DNA of 64,000 nt from Lachnospiraceae bacterium (GTDB lineage Bacteria > Bacillota > Clostridia > Lachnospirales > Lachnospiraceae), in contig JAETOL010000001.1 of NCBI GenBank assembly GCA_021771755.1, forward strand, positions 62,001 through 126,000. The letters run 5' to 3'. The position numbers and the translations under genes were made by a program. Position 1 is the stretch's first letter. Each line of letters opens with the position of its first letter. The notes under the pieces are model-generated. The model was not told the DNA's origin, did not search any database, and saw only the letters and a list, made by a program, of their open reading frames with translations. Shown here piece by piece: positions 16,289-25,713 of the stretch.

Positions 16289-18706
16289 TCAGTTTTCTCT
16301 CAGGGAGCAGTCTCCTTCTGTTGCAGACAGATTGGGACTGTAATATGGATCGCCTTTTTTCAGCTGATCTCCCCATTTTTCCTGAAATCTTTTTATTTCC
16401 TTTTCAAAACGGAACTGTTTTTCCGGTGTGTCCTCCAGACCTCTGGATTTCGATTCATAATGATACAGTTCTGCATAAGGGGTAAACACCACTTTTTTGC
16501 CAAGGGCTCCTGCCTTCATGCAGAGATCGATATCGTTAAACGCAACCCGGAAGGTCTCGTCAAAGCCCTCCACCATCCGGAAATCTTCTGCTTTCATCAT
16601 CATGCAGGCTGCTGTCACTGCGCTGATCTCCTGCACACTGATCATTCTTCCAAAATATCCTGCATCCTCTCTGGACGCACGGCACATGATATGCCCGGCG
16701 ATCCCGCCCAGCCCCATGACAACGCCTGCATGCTGGATGGTATCATCCGGATAATAGAGCTTGGCTCCTACTATGGAAACCTCCTTCTGCTGACAGATCT
16801 GCAGCATTTCCTCCATCCAGTCAGGTGTCAGAATTTCCACATCATTATTCAGAAACAGCAGATACTCTCCTCCTGCCTGCTCTGCCGCAAAATTATTAAT
16901 AGAAGAATAATTGAATTCTTTTTCCCAGGTAAGGACTCTCACCTTCGGAAAACGCTGCGGAAGCTTTTCGTAATAGGCAAAGGTAGAAGGCTCCTCGCTG
17001 TTGTTTTCTACGATCAGAACCTCATAATTATCATAGGTGCTGCGTTCTGTCAGAGACGAAAGACAAAGCTCCAGATCGTCAATATGATCCTTATTGGGAA
17101 TGATCACAGAGATCATCGGTCTTCCCTGAAGTTCCACCCGGCTCCGGTACCAGCCCGGCCGACTGGTCATCTCCACCTTTGCAGGAATTCCCATTCTCCG
17201 GTAATGCTCCTCCACAGCTTTTCTCCCTGCCTCAAATGCATATGCCTTGCTTTCCGGATCCGCAGCTGTGGAATCCATATGGCAGCGCCAGTGATAAAGC
17301 ACTCTTGGAATATGGATGACTCCGGCGGCATTTTCACAGCAGCGGAAAATAAAGTCAAAGTCCTGCGCCCCGTCAAATTCCTTACGGAAGTATCCGGCTT
17401 TTTCCGCCACCTGCCTTTTTACTGCAAAAATATGGCAGATATAGTTGTTTTCTCTTAACCGGAACAGATTAAAGTCTGATTTAAAATGAGGATCAAAATA
17501 GTGTCGGCCATCCATGCTGACCTTATCCTCATCTGTATAGATCACATCTGCCTGTTCATGGTCATTGATCGCCTTTACGATTTCATAAAGTGCGTCCGGC
17601 TCCAGTGTATCGTCATGGTCACAGAGCATCAGGTATTCCCCTCTTGCAAGCTCTATGGCCTTATTGGTGTTCACGGAGATCCCTCCGTTTTCCTTTAGTT
17701 TTTTATAGCTGATCCGAACCTCATGCCTGTAATTTTTTTTCAGAAAATCATATACCTTATCATCCGGGCTTCCGTCAGCCAGACACAGCTGCCAGTTTCC
17801 GTAAGTCTGCTTTCTCACAGATTCGATCAGTTCTTTCAGATAGGGAAGCGGCGTATTGTATAACGGGATCACAATACTGATCAGAGGCTTTTTTTCAAAA
17901 TTCTCATGTTTCTGTTTCCACATCCGGGAACGGCTGACACTGTGGCGCTTCAGCCACTGCTCATAATCTCCTGTCTTTTCTTCGGAACGGTGGAAAAGAC
18001 GGTTCCATATGCCTTTTGGTTGCCCATCCTTCAGAAGCTTCTGCACATCGATCTCATGCTCTTTCCTGACAGAAGTTCCTGTAAACCGGAGAATCACTTT
18101 TTTCCCTGAGATCTCATCCAGCGTAGCAGAAATACGGAATCCGATCTCCCGGTTTTTATATTCTTCGTCAAGCCCTCTCCGTTCCACTACATCCGGTCTT
18201 CTTCCCCGGCTCATCCGGCAGGGGACCGGAGTTTCGTCCTCATTGAGAAGCTCTGCCAGTGCATCGCCTCTCTGATCCATCACCCAGCCCTGGATCTCCA
18301 GCATGGTATCATACAGAATCTCCACCCGGTCCATATGGTATTCCAGCAGACATTCTTTCAAAAAGACTCCCAGCTCTTCTCCGGATTTTTTCCAGACAGA
18401 ATGAATCTCTGCACCGTCAGTGAGGATCAGCTCCACTGTATGATATTTTTCTGCAAGTTTGTCCGCCTCCGGGATACATACTGTAAATCCCGGAAGAAAC
18501 TCTCCCAGATCACGTTCCAGAGCCTGAGCCACATCCGGTCTGGGATATCTTTCCGGAGATGGAACCGCGATCTCCTCCCCGTCTCCCAGAAGCCGGAATT
18601 CCGCAGCCTGTCCGTCTGCCGGCACATACCAGCCTGTAAGGCTCAGAACCTGCCCGTGCCTGTCATCATATTTTTCTTCGTCCACACTGAAGCGCAATTC
18701 TTCCAT
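16289..18706 (-). CDS. Tandem GT2 glycosyltransferase with two N-terminal beta domains
   Basis: 805 residues. Two GW-containing beta segments (LSLTGWYVPADG near residue 25 and LEIQGWVMDQRGD near residue 138) come before two GT2 modules. The first module starts near residue 273 (SIVIPLYNTPL; LCDHDDTLEPD) and the second near residue 535 (SVIIPNKDHIDD; ENNSEE; LFLNNDVE). It ends GDPYYSPNLSA. It is a close paralogue of the neighbour at 13.8-16.3 kb. The beta modules may bind the growing glycan, which is my inference. ATG at 18706 follows GAGG by 7 bases. Confidence 0.9.
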   Translation of the reverse strand: MEELRFSVDEEKYDDRHGQVLSLTGWYVPADGQAAEFRLLGDGEEIAVPSPERYPRPDVAQALERDLGEFLPGFTVCIPEADKLAEKYHTVELILTDGAEIHSVWKKSGEELGVFLKECLLEYHMDRVEILYDTMLEIQGWVMDQRGDALAELLNEDETPVPCRMSRGRRPDVVERRGLDEEYKNREIGFRISATLDEISGKKVILRFTGTSVRKEHEIDVQKLLKDGQPKGIWNRLFHRSEEKTGDYEQWLKRHSVSRSRMWKQKHENFEKKPLISIVIPLYNTPLPYLKELIESVRKQTYGNWQLCLADGSPDDKVYDFLKKNYRHEVRISYKKLKENGGISVNTNKAIELARGEYLMLCDHDDTLEPDALYEIVKAINDHEQADVIYTDEDKVSMDGRHYFDPHFKSDFNLFRLRENNYICHIFAVKRQVAEKAGYFRKEFDGAQDFDFIFRCCENAAGVIHIPRVLYHWRCHMDSTAADPESKAYAFEAGRKAVEEHYRRMGIPAKVEMTSRPGWYRSRVELQGRPMISVIIPNKDHIDDLELCLSSLTERSTYDNYEVLIVENNSEEPSTFAYYEKLPQRFPKVRVLTWEKEFNYSSINNFAAEQAGGEYLLFLNNDVEILTPDWMEEMLQICQQKEVSIVGAKLYYPDDTIQHAGVVMGLGGIAGHIMCRASREDAGYFGRMISVQEISAVTAACMMMKAEDFRMVEGFDETFRVAFNDIDLCMKAGALGKKVVFTPYAELYHYESKSRGLEDTPEKQFRFEKEIKRFQEKWGDQLKKGDPYYSPNLSATEGDCSLREN

Positions 18707-18719
18707 GTTTTACCTCATT

Positions 18720-20903
18720 CTACTTTTTCTTAATGCTTCTATATAATTTCCAGACCTTTGTATTTTCCATCTGGGTAATCTTTTCATTCAGTCTGCGGAT
18801 TTCCGCATCCTTTTCGGCAGATACTCTGGAAAAGTTCTTCCAGAAATCTTCTCGGGCATCCTGTTCTTTCATAGTCCGGATCCGGATGCACAGCTTTGTT
18901 TTCCCGGAAACATCTCCGGTTATAAACTGAGGATCGCCTCCGCCAAAGTAATATGCGCCTTCTCCCATAGGAAATCCATTGGCCGTAAAATCTGCCGGTG
19001 TTCCGTCCTCATAGGAAAGCTCTTTCAGGATCAGTCCTCCCGCCGCTTCTCCCGGATCCAGGCGCAGTCTGTGTACGCCTTCGGGAATTCTGATCTCCAG
19101 GTCCAGTCCTTCCCTGCTCATCGGATAAACGGCTGAATCCTCCTCACGGAAGCCTTCTCCCCGGTCAAAGAATACCTGAAGTCTTCTTTCTGCTCCTGCG
19201 ATCCGCATCTGTTCATAATACGGCAGGATCTCTACTTTACCCGGGGAAACCTCTTCATAAAGCTCCAGAAGAGGAACATGCTCTCCTTTCATGTAATTCT
19301 GGAAATTTCGTTCCATTTCCCCGTAGATCTCCAGATCCTTTGCGGTGATCCCGGCTTTTCCATAAAAATCCCGGTTCTTCAGAACATGGCGCTTGCCGTC
19401 GCTTTCCAGATAATAATGGATCATCCGGTACTGGATAAAATCCGCCGGGATCGGAAAACGGAAGGTCCATTCATAATCAATAACTACCTGTCTGTCCCTC
19501 TGGATCAGAAGGTTTGCCGGAACAAGATCAATATTGGACATGCCGGAAGCATCATATTCTCCTTCAAGAGGCGCGTCTCCAAATACCTGGATAAATTCCG
19601 GTGTCTTTCTGAATTTCTCCTTACAGTGAAGACTGCGGATCTTTTTCAGATAAAAGAAAAACAGCTCTTCCAGTTCCTGGAATTTTCCCTGCTCCAGAAG
19701 CATATCCAGTTTTTCCTCCAGAGTTACGCCTTCCAGATATTCCAGCTTTGCCGCCCCCTGCTCAAACCGGCAGTTATTCAGCTCAATGCCTTCTTTTTCG
19801 TAAATCGCATTCAGTTCTCTCTGGATCCGTTCCAGATTCTTTACATGCTCCTCTGCCTTTGGCACTACCGGAAGCTTCCGCACATATCTCTCATACCGTC
19901 CCGGCTCGCAGATATCAGTCCGAAGAGCAAACTTCTGATCTCTTTCATTGGAAAATTTGGAATAGACCACCTCCGGTCTGATTTCCTCTCTTCCGATCAG
20001 AAGAAGGAACGAATTGGAAAATTCCGGAAACATATTGTTATCCAGAAGGGAGTCGTATACGGAGGATTCCTGAAACAGCTGAAGTCTCAGTCTGTCAAAA
20101 TTGGTCTCCATCCGGTTCAGTTCTCCCTTCAGAGGAAGACGGCTGTCGGAATATATGGTCGTGGGAAGCTTGTAATCCGGGAATGGATAATACCAGCTTG
20201 CCTTGAGGTTTCCCGCTTTTTCCAGAATCGTCGTCAGTTCCTTTTTTGTAAAGGTCTTAACGCCTTTTGTGGAAGGATATCCTTCCAGTCCCTCAAATAG
20301 GGTGCCAAAATGATCCTCGGTACAGCCTGCCCAGTATTTCAGTCCGAAACGGTTTTCAATGGCAAGAATGATCTTTCCTTCCGGCTTCAGATGGCGGGCA
20401 ATGGTTCTGAGGAAATCCACATAAGGAGTTTCGCTCCGGATATAATTTTCCCCATACTCAAAAACGCCGATCAGAGTAATGTAGTCATACTTCTCCGTCA
20501 GCGCAGGCTCGATCTCCTGGAAATTACCCATAAGAATCGTCAGGTTCTCACAGTCTCTGTGTCTCCAGGCATTGATCTCACTTCTTTTTTTTGAAAGCTC
20601 GATACAGGTGACCTTTTTTGCTTTTTTGCAAAGGGCGCCTGTAATCGCTCCGCAGCCGGAACCAATCTCCAGCACACTTTCCTGTCCGGTAAAAGAAAGC
20701 CAGCTTAAAATATTTTCTCTTACATGAGAAAAATGGTAAAGGATAGGCCAGCTTTTCCGCTCAGCGATCACCCGGTTCCATTCCTCCTCCGGGTAGTTTC
20801 TGGCAATCTCCAGCATTTCATCCTCTACACTTCCGTCACTGTATAAATCTTGCCCTGGATAACAGGTATCATCCAGGGTCACCTGTCCGATCTTTTCTTT
20901 CAT
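18720..20903 (-). CDS. Methyltransferase-kinase fusion, WbdD-like chain-terminator candidate
   Basis: 727 residues. The N-terminal class I methyltransferase has motif I VLEIGSGCGAITG at 77-89 and CIELSKKR at 100-107. A second region at about 320-500 looks like a small-molecule kinase: a hinge EYLEGVTLEEKL (388-399), a catalytic-loop analogue with D459 and N464 (NIDLVPANLLI) and a second Asp at D476 (VVIDYEW). A beta-rich part follows, then a short coiled coil at the end (EIRRLNEKITQMENTKVW). WbdD of E. coli O9a has the same order (methyltransferase, kinase, coiled coil) and caps chains exported by Wzm/Wzt. Here the start overlaps the wzt stop by four bases (ATGA). The kinase call is from motifs only. 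Confidence 0.8.
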   Translation of the reverse strand: MKEKIGQVTLDDTCYPGQDLYSDGSVEDEMLEIARNYPEEEWNRVIAERKSWPILYHFSHVRENILSWLSFTGQESVLEIGSGCGAITGALCKKAKKVTCIELSKKRSEINAWRHRDCENLTILMGNFQEIEPALTEKYDYITLIGVFEYGENYIRSETPYVDFLRTIARHLKPEGKIILAIENRFGLKYWAGCTEDHFGTLFEGLEGYPSTKGVKTFTKKELTTILEKAGNLKASWYYPFPDYKLPTTIYSDSRLPLKGELNRMETNFDRLRLQLFQESSVYDSLLDNNMFPEFSNSFLLLIGREEIRPEVVYSKFSNERDQKFALRTDICEPGRYERYVRKLPVVPKAEEHVKNLERIQRELNAIYEKEGIELNNCRFEQGAAKLEYLEGVTLEEKLDMLLEQGKFQELEELFFFYLKKIRSLHCKEKFRKTPEFIQVFGDAPLEGEYDASGMSNIDLVPANLLIQRDRQVVIDYEWTFRFPIPADFIQYRMIHYYLESDGKRHVLKNRDFYGKAGITAKDLEIYGEMERNFQNYMKGEHVPLLELYEEVSPGKVEILPYYEQMRIAGAERRLQVFFDRGEGFREEDSAVYPMSREGLDLEIRIPEGVHRLRLDPGEAAGGLILKELSYEDGTPADFTANGFPMGEGAYYFGGGDPQFITGDVSGKTKLCIRIRTMKEQDAREDFWKNFSRVSAEKDAEIRRLNEKITQMENTKVWKLYRSIKKK

Positions 20904-22156
20904 ACTTTTTCTCCGTAGTGAATCTCTACTTTTGAGTTCATATCATAAAAACCAACGGTGTTTTTATTGGAAACCACCGTAATGTTACATGCATCATACA
21001 GTCTGTGGAAAACAGTAAACTCCCCGTCCTTATAACCGGTACATCCAAAAGAAAGAAGATATTCTCCTCCCTGAAGAAACATATCCTGCCGGAAGGTCAC
21101 TGTGCAGGTATCGCCTGCTTCGGAATGTTCCACAGCCATTTTTTCAAAAAGAGTGTTGGTTCCTGTAATTTCCGTTCCTTTAATATCCTTAAAGGTATAA
21201 GCCATGATCGGCTCCTGGATATTCTCATGAAAAACAACCTTCATTTTGATCTGGAAGGAGCTTCCTTTTTCAATGGTATTTGTACACAGCCCTTTCTCAT
21301 CCAGCACTGCAAAATCCACAATCTCTGCCAGTTTGCTGCCATATTCCAGCATATTGGGGTTCACCTGGAACTGTTCGCTCCAGTTTTCCTTCTGTGTTTC
21401 TTTATTTTCGTCTGCTTTTGCAGGATCCTGCCCCACCAGAAGCTGTTTGTACATATCCACCATCTGCTTGGGAGAACCTTCCTCCATTTTTACCCCTTTG
21501 TTAAGGAGGATGACCCTGTCGCAATAACGGGAAATGCTGCTGAGATCATGACTGACAAAAAGAATGGTACGTCCCATTTTTTTGAACTCCTCAAATTTAC
21601 GGTAGCATTTTGCCTGGAAAAATACGTCGCCTACAGACAGAGCCTCATCTACGATCAGAATCTCCGGATCAATGTTAATGGCTACCGCAAAAGCCAGACG
21701 GACAAACATACCGCTGGAATAGGATTTCACCGGCTGATAAACAAAGTCTCCGATATCCGCAAAATCCAGAATATCCTGAAGCCTTGCATCCACCTCTTCT
21801 CTGGAAAATCCCATCATTGTTCCGTTGAGATATACGTTTTCAATCCCGGTATATTCCATGTTAAAGCCGGCTCCCAGTTCCAAAAGGGCTGAGATCCTGC
21901 CGTTTACAGTCACTTCTCCGGCTGTGGGGTTCAGAACTCCGGTAATGATCTTTAAGATCGTGGATTTTCCGGAACCATTGGTTCCGATGATCCCTACCGT
22001 CTCTCCCCTCTCCACCTGAAAGTTTACATCCCTGAGGGCATAATGTTCCCTTACAGGCACCTTAAGCCCCAGGGTTTCCCGGAGCCTGTCTGAAGGTTTG
22101 TTATATAATTTATACATCTTATCCAGATGTTTTACCTGAATTGCAATTTCACTCAT
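20900..22156 (-). CDS. wzt: Polysaccharide ABC exporter ATPase with Wzt C-terminal domain
   Basis: The nucleotide-binding subunit of an O-antigen/teichoic-acid type exporter. The Walker A is GTNGSGKST near residue 50, the signature is SYSSGM and Walker B is ILIVDEALSVGD. After residue 270 comes an extra beta-sandwich of about 140 residues (EIVDFAVLDEKG to the end), matching the Wzt C-terminal domain that recognises the modified chain end before export. I use ATG at 22156, with GGAG seven bases upstream; the ATG at 22168 directly follows the permease stop without a ribosome site. The domain pairs logically with the WbdD-like capping enzyme downstream. Confidence 0.92.
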   Translation of the reverse strand: MSEIAIQVKHLDKMYKLYNKPSDRLRETLGLKVPVREHYALRDVNFQVERGETVGIIGTNGSGKSTILKIITGVLNPTAGEVTVNGRISALLELGAGFNMEYTGIENVYLNGTMMGFSREEVDARLQDILDFADIGDFVYQPVKSYSSGMFVRLAFAVAINIDPEILIVDEALSVGDVFFQAKCYRKFEEFKKMGRTILFVSHDLSSISRYCDRVILLNKGVKMEEGSPKQMVDMYKQLLVGQDPAKADENKETQKENWSEQFQVNPNMLEYGSKLAEIVDFAVLDEKGLCTNTIEKGSSFQIKMKVVFHENIQEPIMAYTFKDIKGTEITGTNTLFEKMAVEHSEAGDTCTVTFRQDMFLQGGEYLLSFGCTGYKDGEFTVFHRLYDACNITVVSNKNTVGFYDMNSKVEIHYGEKV

Positions 22157-22168
22157 CTTACTCTCCAT

Positions 22169-22975
22169 TTATATGACATCTGCAAAGTGTACCTGAAGTT
22201 TCTTAAACAGCCGCGTTCCCAGAACAAACAGCAAAATGGTCACTGCCCAGAAATACAGGGTCAGCCATGGATGCTGCCAGATTCCGATATGGTCGATCAG
22301 GGAATCACGGTATCCCTGCACCACATAAAACACAGGATTCAGTTTCAGGATTTTTGTCAGGATCCCCTCAAGACCAAGATCACCGAAATTCCACATGATC
22401 GGGGTCACCCACACGCCTACCTGCAGGCCAATGTTGATGATCTGGCTGAGATCCCGGAAGAATACCACCACCGCGCTGGAAAAATAAGTTACTGCAAGGA
22501 TCAGCATAAAAATACAGAAGCTGTAATAGATCAGCTGCAGCGCATACCAGGTGGGAGGATACCCCATACAGGTGTAGATCACAAGCACGATCAGCACAAA
22601 AAAGCAGTGTACAAAAGCGGCTGAGATCACTTTTACCACCGGAAGGATCCGGATATTAAAAACCACCTTTTTTACCAGATAATTGTACTCCAGAAGTGCG
22701 TTGGTGCCGCCTACCAGTCCGTCCTGAAAGAAAAACCAGGGTACCAGACCTGCCACCAGCCACAGCACAAAGGGAACGCCTCTGTCTGCTCCGCCTCTCA
22801 GGGCAAGTCCGAATACAAACCAGTAGACACAGATGGTCACAATGGGCTGGATAAATGCCCAGATGGTTCCGAAATAGGAACCTGCATATTTTGTTTTAAA
22901 GTCGTTTTTTGCCAGAGAGAATACTAACCTTCTGTTCCGGTAAAGCTCCCCTGGCAGCCAGGTTTCTTTTTTCAA
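22169..22975 (-). CDS. wzm: Polysaccharide ABC exporter permease
   Basis: An ABC-2 type permease with six membrane helices and the family N-terminus ELYRNRRLVFSLAKNDFKTKYAGSYFG. It moves the lipid-linked polysaccharide across the membrane together with the Wzt ATPase. I choose a TTG start at 22975: AGGAG lies about 9 bases upstream and TTG overlaps the rfbC stop as TTGA, giving 268 residues, a normal family length. An ATG at 23020 would add 15 residues and overlap rfbC by 49 bases. Topology and neighbours make the family assignment firm. Confidence 0.9.
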   Translation of the reverse strand: MKKETWLPGELYRNRRLVFSLAKNDFKTKYAGSYFGTIWAFIQPIVTICVYWFVFGLALRGGADRGVPFVLWLVAGLVPWFFFQDGLVGGTNALLEYNYLVKKVVFNIRILPVVKVISAAFVHCFFVLIVLVIYTCMGYPPTWYALQLIYYSFCIFMLILAVTYFSSAVVVFFRDLSQIINIGLQVGVWVTPIMWNFGDLGLEGILTKILKLNPVFYVVQGYRDSLIDHIGIWQHPWLTLYFWAVTILLFVLGTRLFKKLQVHFADVI

Positions 22976-23541
22976 TCCTTTTTGCTCCTGTTTGCGGAAT
23001 ATTCCTGAAAGCTTCCCCACTTCTGATCTTTTTCAGACATGATCAGCTCCATTCCCTCAGGGATCGGCCACTCAACTGCAATGTCCGGATCATTGTATGC
23101 CAGACCGCCCTCATCATTCGGATGATAGAAGTCTGTACATTTATAGGCAAATTCTGCGGAATCAGAAAGCACCAGAAAACCATGTGCAAAGTTCTTCGGA
23201 ATAAAGAACTGTTTTTTATTCTCTGCAGAAAGCAGAACGCCATACCACTGTCCATAAGTCGGAGAGCCCTCTCTCAGATCCACAGCAACATCAAACACCT
23301 CGCCGCTGACTACACGGACCAGCTTATCCTGCGGATAATTAATCTGGAAGTGAAGCCCTCTTAAAACTCCTTTTCTGGAGCTGGACTGATTGTCCTGGAC
23401 AAACTCCTGATCGATTCCTGCCGCTTTATAGTCATTATAATTATAAGTCTCCATAAAGTATCCGCGCTCGTCTCCGAATACTGCAGGTGTAATCACCTTC
23501 AGTCCTTCAATATGACAGGTTTCTACTGTGATTTTTCCCAT
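22972..23541 (-). CDS. rfbC: dTDP-4-dehydrorhamnose 3,5-epimerase
   Basis: It epimerises C3 and C5 of dTDP-4-keto-6-deoxyglucose. The 189-residue cupin shows the RmlC hallmarks: FGDERGYFMETYN near residue 22, DNQSSSRKGVLRGLHFQ (with the catalytic His of GLHFQ) near residue 50, VDLREGSPTYGQW, FAHGFLVLSD and YNDPDIAVEWP. It begins one base after the rfbA stop and ends overlapping the permease start, so the genes are coupled. Confidence 0.96.
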   Translation of the reverse strand: MGKITVETCHIEGLKVITPAVFGDERGYFMETYNYNDYKAAGIDQEFVQDNQSSSRKGVLRGLHFQINYPQDKLVRVVSGEVFDVAVDLREGSPTYGQWYGVLLSAENKKQFFIPKNFAHGFLVLSDSAEFAYKCTDFYHPNDEGGLAYNDPDIAVEWPIPEGMELIMSEKDQKWGSFQEYSANRSKKD

Positions 23542-23542
23542 T

Positions 23543-24421
23543 TTATAATCCCTCCGCTACTTCGATCATATATTTTCCATAAGCAGTTTTCAGAAGGGGC
23601 TGTGCCAGTTCCACAAGCTGCTCTTTTGTGATAAATCCACGTTTGTACGCAATTTCCTCGATACAGGAAATATAAAGTCCCTGACGTTTCTGGAAGGCAG
23701 AAACAAAGTCAGCCGCATCAAGAAGAGAATCATGATTTCCGGTGTCAAGCCATGCAAAGCCTCTTCCCAGAGTTTCTACCTTAAGGGTACCTCTGTTCAG
23801 GTATTCGTTATTGATGCTGGTGATCTCGATCTCGCCTCTTGCAGACGGTTTTACATTTTTTGCGATCTCCACTACATCATTGTCATAGAAATAAAGTCCC
23901 GGAACTGCGTAATTGGACTTCGGATGCTCCGGTTTTTCTTCGATGGAAAGAGCTTTTCCGTTTTCGTCAAACTCCACCACTCCATACTCTCTCGGGTCTC
24001 TTACATAGTAGCCAAAAATGGTAGCTCCCTTCTCTTCCTCTGTTCTCTGATATGCATTCTGGAGAACTCTGGAAAAGCTCTGTCCATAAAAGATATTATC
24101 GCCAAGAACAAGCGCTACTGCATCTTTTCCAATAAATTCTTCTCCGATGATAAAAGCATCTGCCAGTCCTCTCGGCTGCTCCTGCACCGCATACTCAAAT
24201 CTCATTCCCAGCTGTTTTCCGCCTCCAAGAAGCTCCTGGAATACCGGAAGATCTCTTGGTGTGGAAATGATCAGAATCTCACGGATTCCTGCCAGCATCA
24301 GGGTGGAAAGCGGATAATAAATCATAGGTTTATCATATACCGGCATGATCTGCTTGGAGATTGCCTTTGTCAATGGATATAATCTGGTTCCTGAACCGCC
24401 TGCTAAAATAATTCCCTTCAT
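23543..24421 (-). CDS. rfbA: Glucose-1-phosphate thymidylyltransferase
   Basis: Makes dTDP-glucose from glucose-1-phosphate and dTTP, the first step of both the rhamnose and the 4-amino-4,6-dideoxyhexose routes proposed here. The 292-residue protein starts [17 protein letters not shown], the nucleotidyl-transferase signature, followed by [26 protein letters not shown] and [20 protein letters not shown]. Length and motifs are standard for RmlA. It lies 12 bases after the carboxypeptidase gene, with an AGGAGG site. Confidence 0.97.
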   Translation of the reverse strand: MKGIILAGGSGTRLYPLTKAISKQIMPVYDKPMIYYPLSTLMLAGIREILIISTPRDLPVFQELLGGGKQLGMRFEYAVQEQPRGLADAFIIGEEFIGKDAVALVLGDNIFYGQSFSRVLQNAYQRTEEEKGATIFGYYVRDPREYGVVEFDENGKALSIEEKPEHPKSNYAVPGLYFYDNDVVEIAKNVKPSARGEIEITSINNEYLNRGTLKVETLGRGFAWLDTGNHDSLLDAADFVSAFQKRQGLYISCIEEIAYKRGFITKEQLVELAQPLLKTAYGKYMIEVAEGL

Positions 24422-24433
24422 ATTTTCTCCTCC

Positions 24434-25699
24434 TTATCGTCTGGATCTGTACATTTTTTTCTCTTTAAAGTGAAGTGCTGTCATTAAGATCACCAGGATC
24501 ACCGCCATGACCGCCATAATCCCCAGCAAAAATTTTGAAGTACTTGATAAGTTACTCTCATCCTCGGAAAGAACGTCTGCCGCTGATACGTTTCCTGACT
24601 GGGCAGCATCCTCTGCGGACGCAGGCTGTGTCACCTGCGGAGTAGGGGAAAACTTAGGCGTCATTACATAACCGACAAATTGGTTGCTGTAATAAAACTG
24701 ATTCATGATCTGGCCATTTTTTTCTTTTGTTTTTACTGACAGATCATCCAGCGTTACTCCCTTTGGCACTGTCATATTTTTTCCATTTAATGTTAATGTA
24801 TCAAAATTATTGAATGCATAATCAAAAAGAGCAATCGTATCTGTGCAGTTAGCGCCAAGATCCGGTGCGCGAAGCGTTACCGCAATATAAGTCCGTCCAT
24901 TTCTTTCTGCCGCCGCTACCAGTGTATGTCCGGCGTCATTTGTATTTCCGGTCTTACCTCCGATACAGCCCTCATAATAAAGATTGGATTCCTTTGCCAT
25001 CAATGGCATATGCGTATGCATGCCTCTTGGCTCACTGAGATTGGTTGCCGGAATCGTATAGCTTACTTTGCTGAGCACCTGACGGAATCTGTGATTCCTA
25101 AGACCTGCCCGCATAATCTTTGCCAGGTCATGGGCTGTCGTATAGTGTTCTGCATCCGGAAGTCCGCTGGCATTCGCAAAATGCGTATTTCTGCATCCGA
25201 TCTCCTTTGCCTTCTGATTCATCATTTCGATGAATTGTGCTTCTGTACCGCCGACATACTCTGCCATCTGGGCACAGACTTCATTGGCCGACTGAATGAT
25301 AGCTGCAAACCAGCAGTCTTTCATGGTCATTGTTTCTCCCAGTTTCATTCCAATATTGGAACTGTCCCAGGTCACATCCCTGACTCCGGTTTCTGTAAAT
25401 GTAACGACATCTCTTGGAGAACTGTTTTCAATGGCCGTAAGCACCGTCATGATCTTTGTCGTGCTGGCAGGATATCTGTATTCGTCCATTCCCTTATCAT
25501 AGAGCACGGCGCCTGTGTCTGCATCAATAAGCACCGCTGTCTCAGAAACCGTATCCGGTCCTTTTGGCCATCCCTGGATATTATCTGTTGCTACCGCTGC
25601 CGGTGTTCCAAAGTTTACAGTTACTGCCTGTACTGTCGATGCCGGCAGGATCAGGGATATCAGTCCCAAGGCTACCGCACCAGCAAAATTTTTTCTCAT
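24434..25699 (-). CDS. D-alanyl-D-alanine carboxypeptidase (intact active site)
   Basis: 421 residues from ATG 25699, five to six bases after GGAGGAG; the upstream TTG at 25717 lacks a site. It has a signal peptide (ends STVQA), the SXXK motif as STTK in PASTTKIMT, SXN as SAN, KTG as GGKTGNTNDAG, the C-terminal PBP5 domain and a final membrane helix (about residues 388-410). It should remove terminal D-Ala from peptidoglycan stems outside the cell. The plus-strand paralogue at 5750 shares the N-terminal layout (GWPxGxD...) but has lost KTG. A carboxypeptidase inside a polysaccharide operon may tune the attachment or cross-linking of the wall that receives the polymer. Confidence 0.93.
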   Translation of the reverse strand: MRKNFAGAVALGLISLILPASTVQAVTVNFGTPAAVATDNIQGWPKGPDTVSETAVLIDADTGAVLYDKGMDEYRYPASTTKIMTVLTAIENSSPRDVVTFTETGVRDVTWDSSNIGMKLGETMTMKDCWFAAIIQSANEVCAQMAEYVGGTEAQFIEMMNQKAKEIGCRNTHFANASGLPDAEHYTTAHDLAKIMRAGLRNHRFRQVLSKVSYTIPATNLSEPRGMHTHMPLMAKESNLYYEGCIGGKTGNTNDAGHTLVAAAERNGRTYIAVTLRAPDLGANCTDTIALFDYAFNNFDTLTLNGKNMTVPKGVTLDDLSVKTKEKNGQIMNQFYYSNQFVGYVMTPKFSPTPQVTQPASAEDAAQSGNVSAADVLSEDESNLSSTSKFLLGIMAVMAVILVILMTALHFKEKKMYRSRR

Positions 25700-25713
25700 T
25701 CTTCTCTCCTCCG

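Noticed and set aside
22972-23020. 49-base overlap of wzm with rfbC if wzm starts at ATG 23020
   Set aside because: A TTG at 22975 with AGGAG and TTGA coupling explains the gene better and gives the usual family length.
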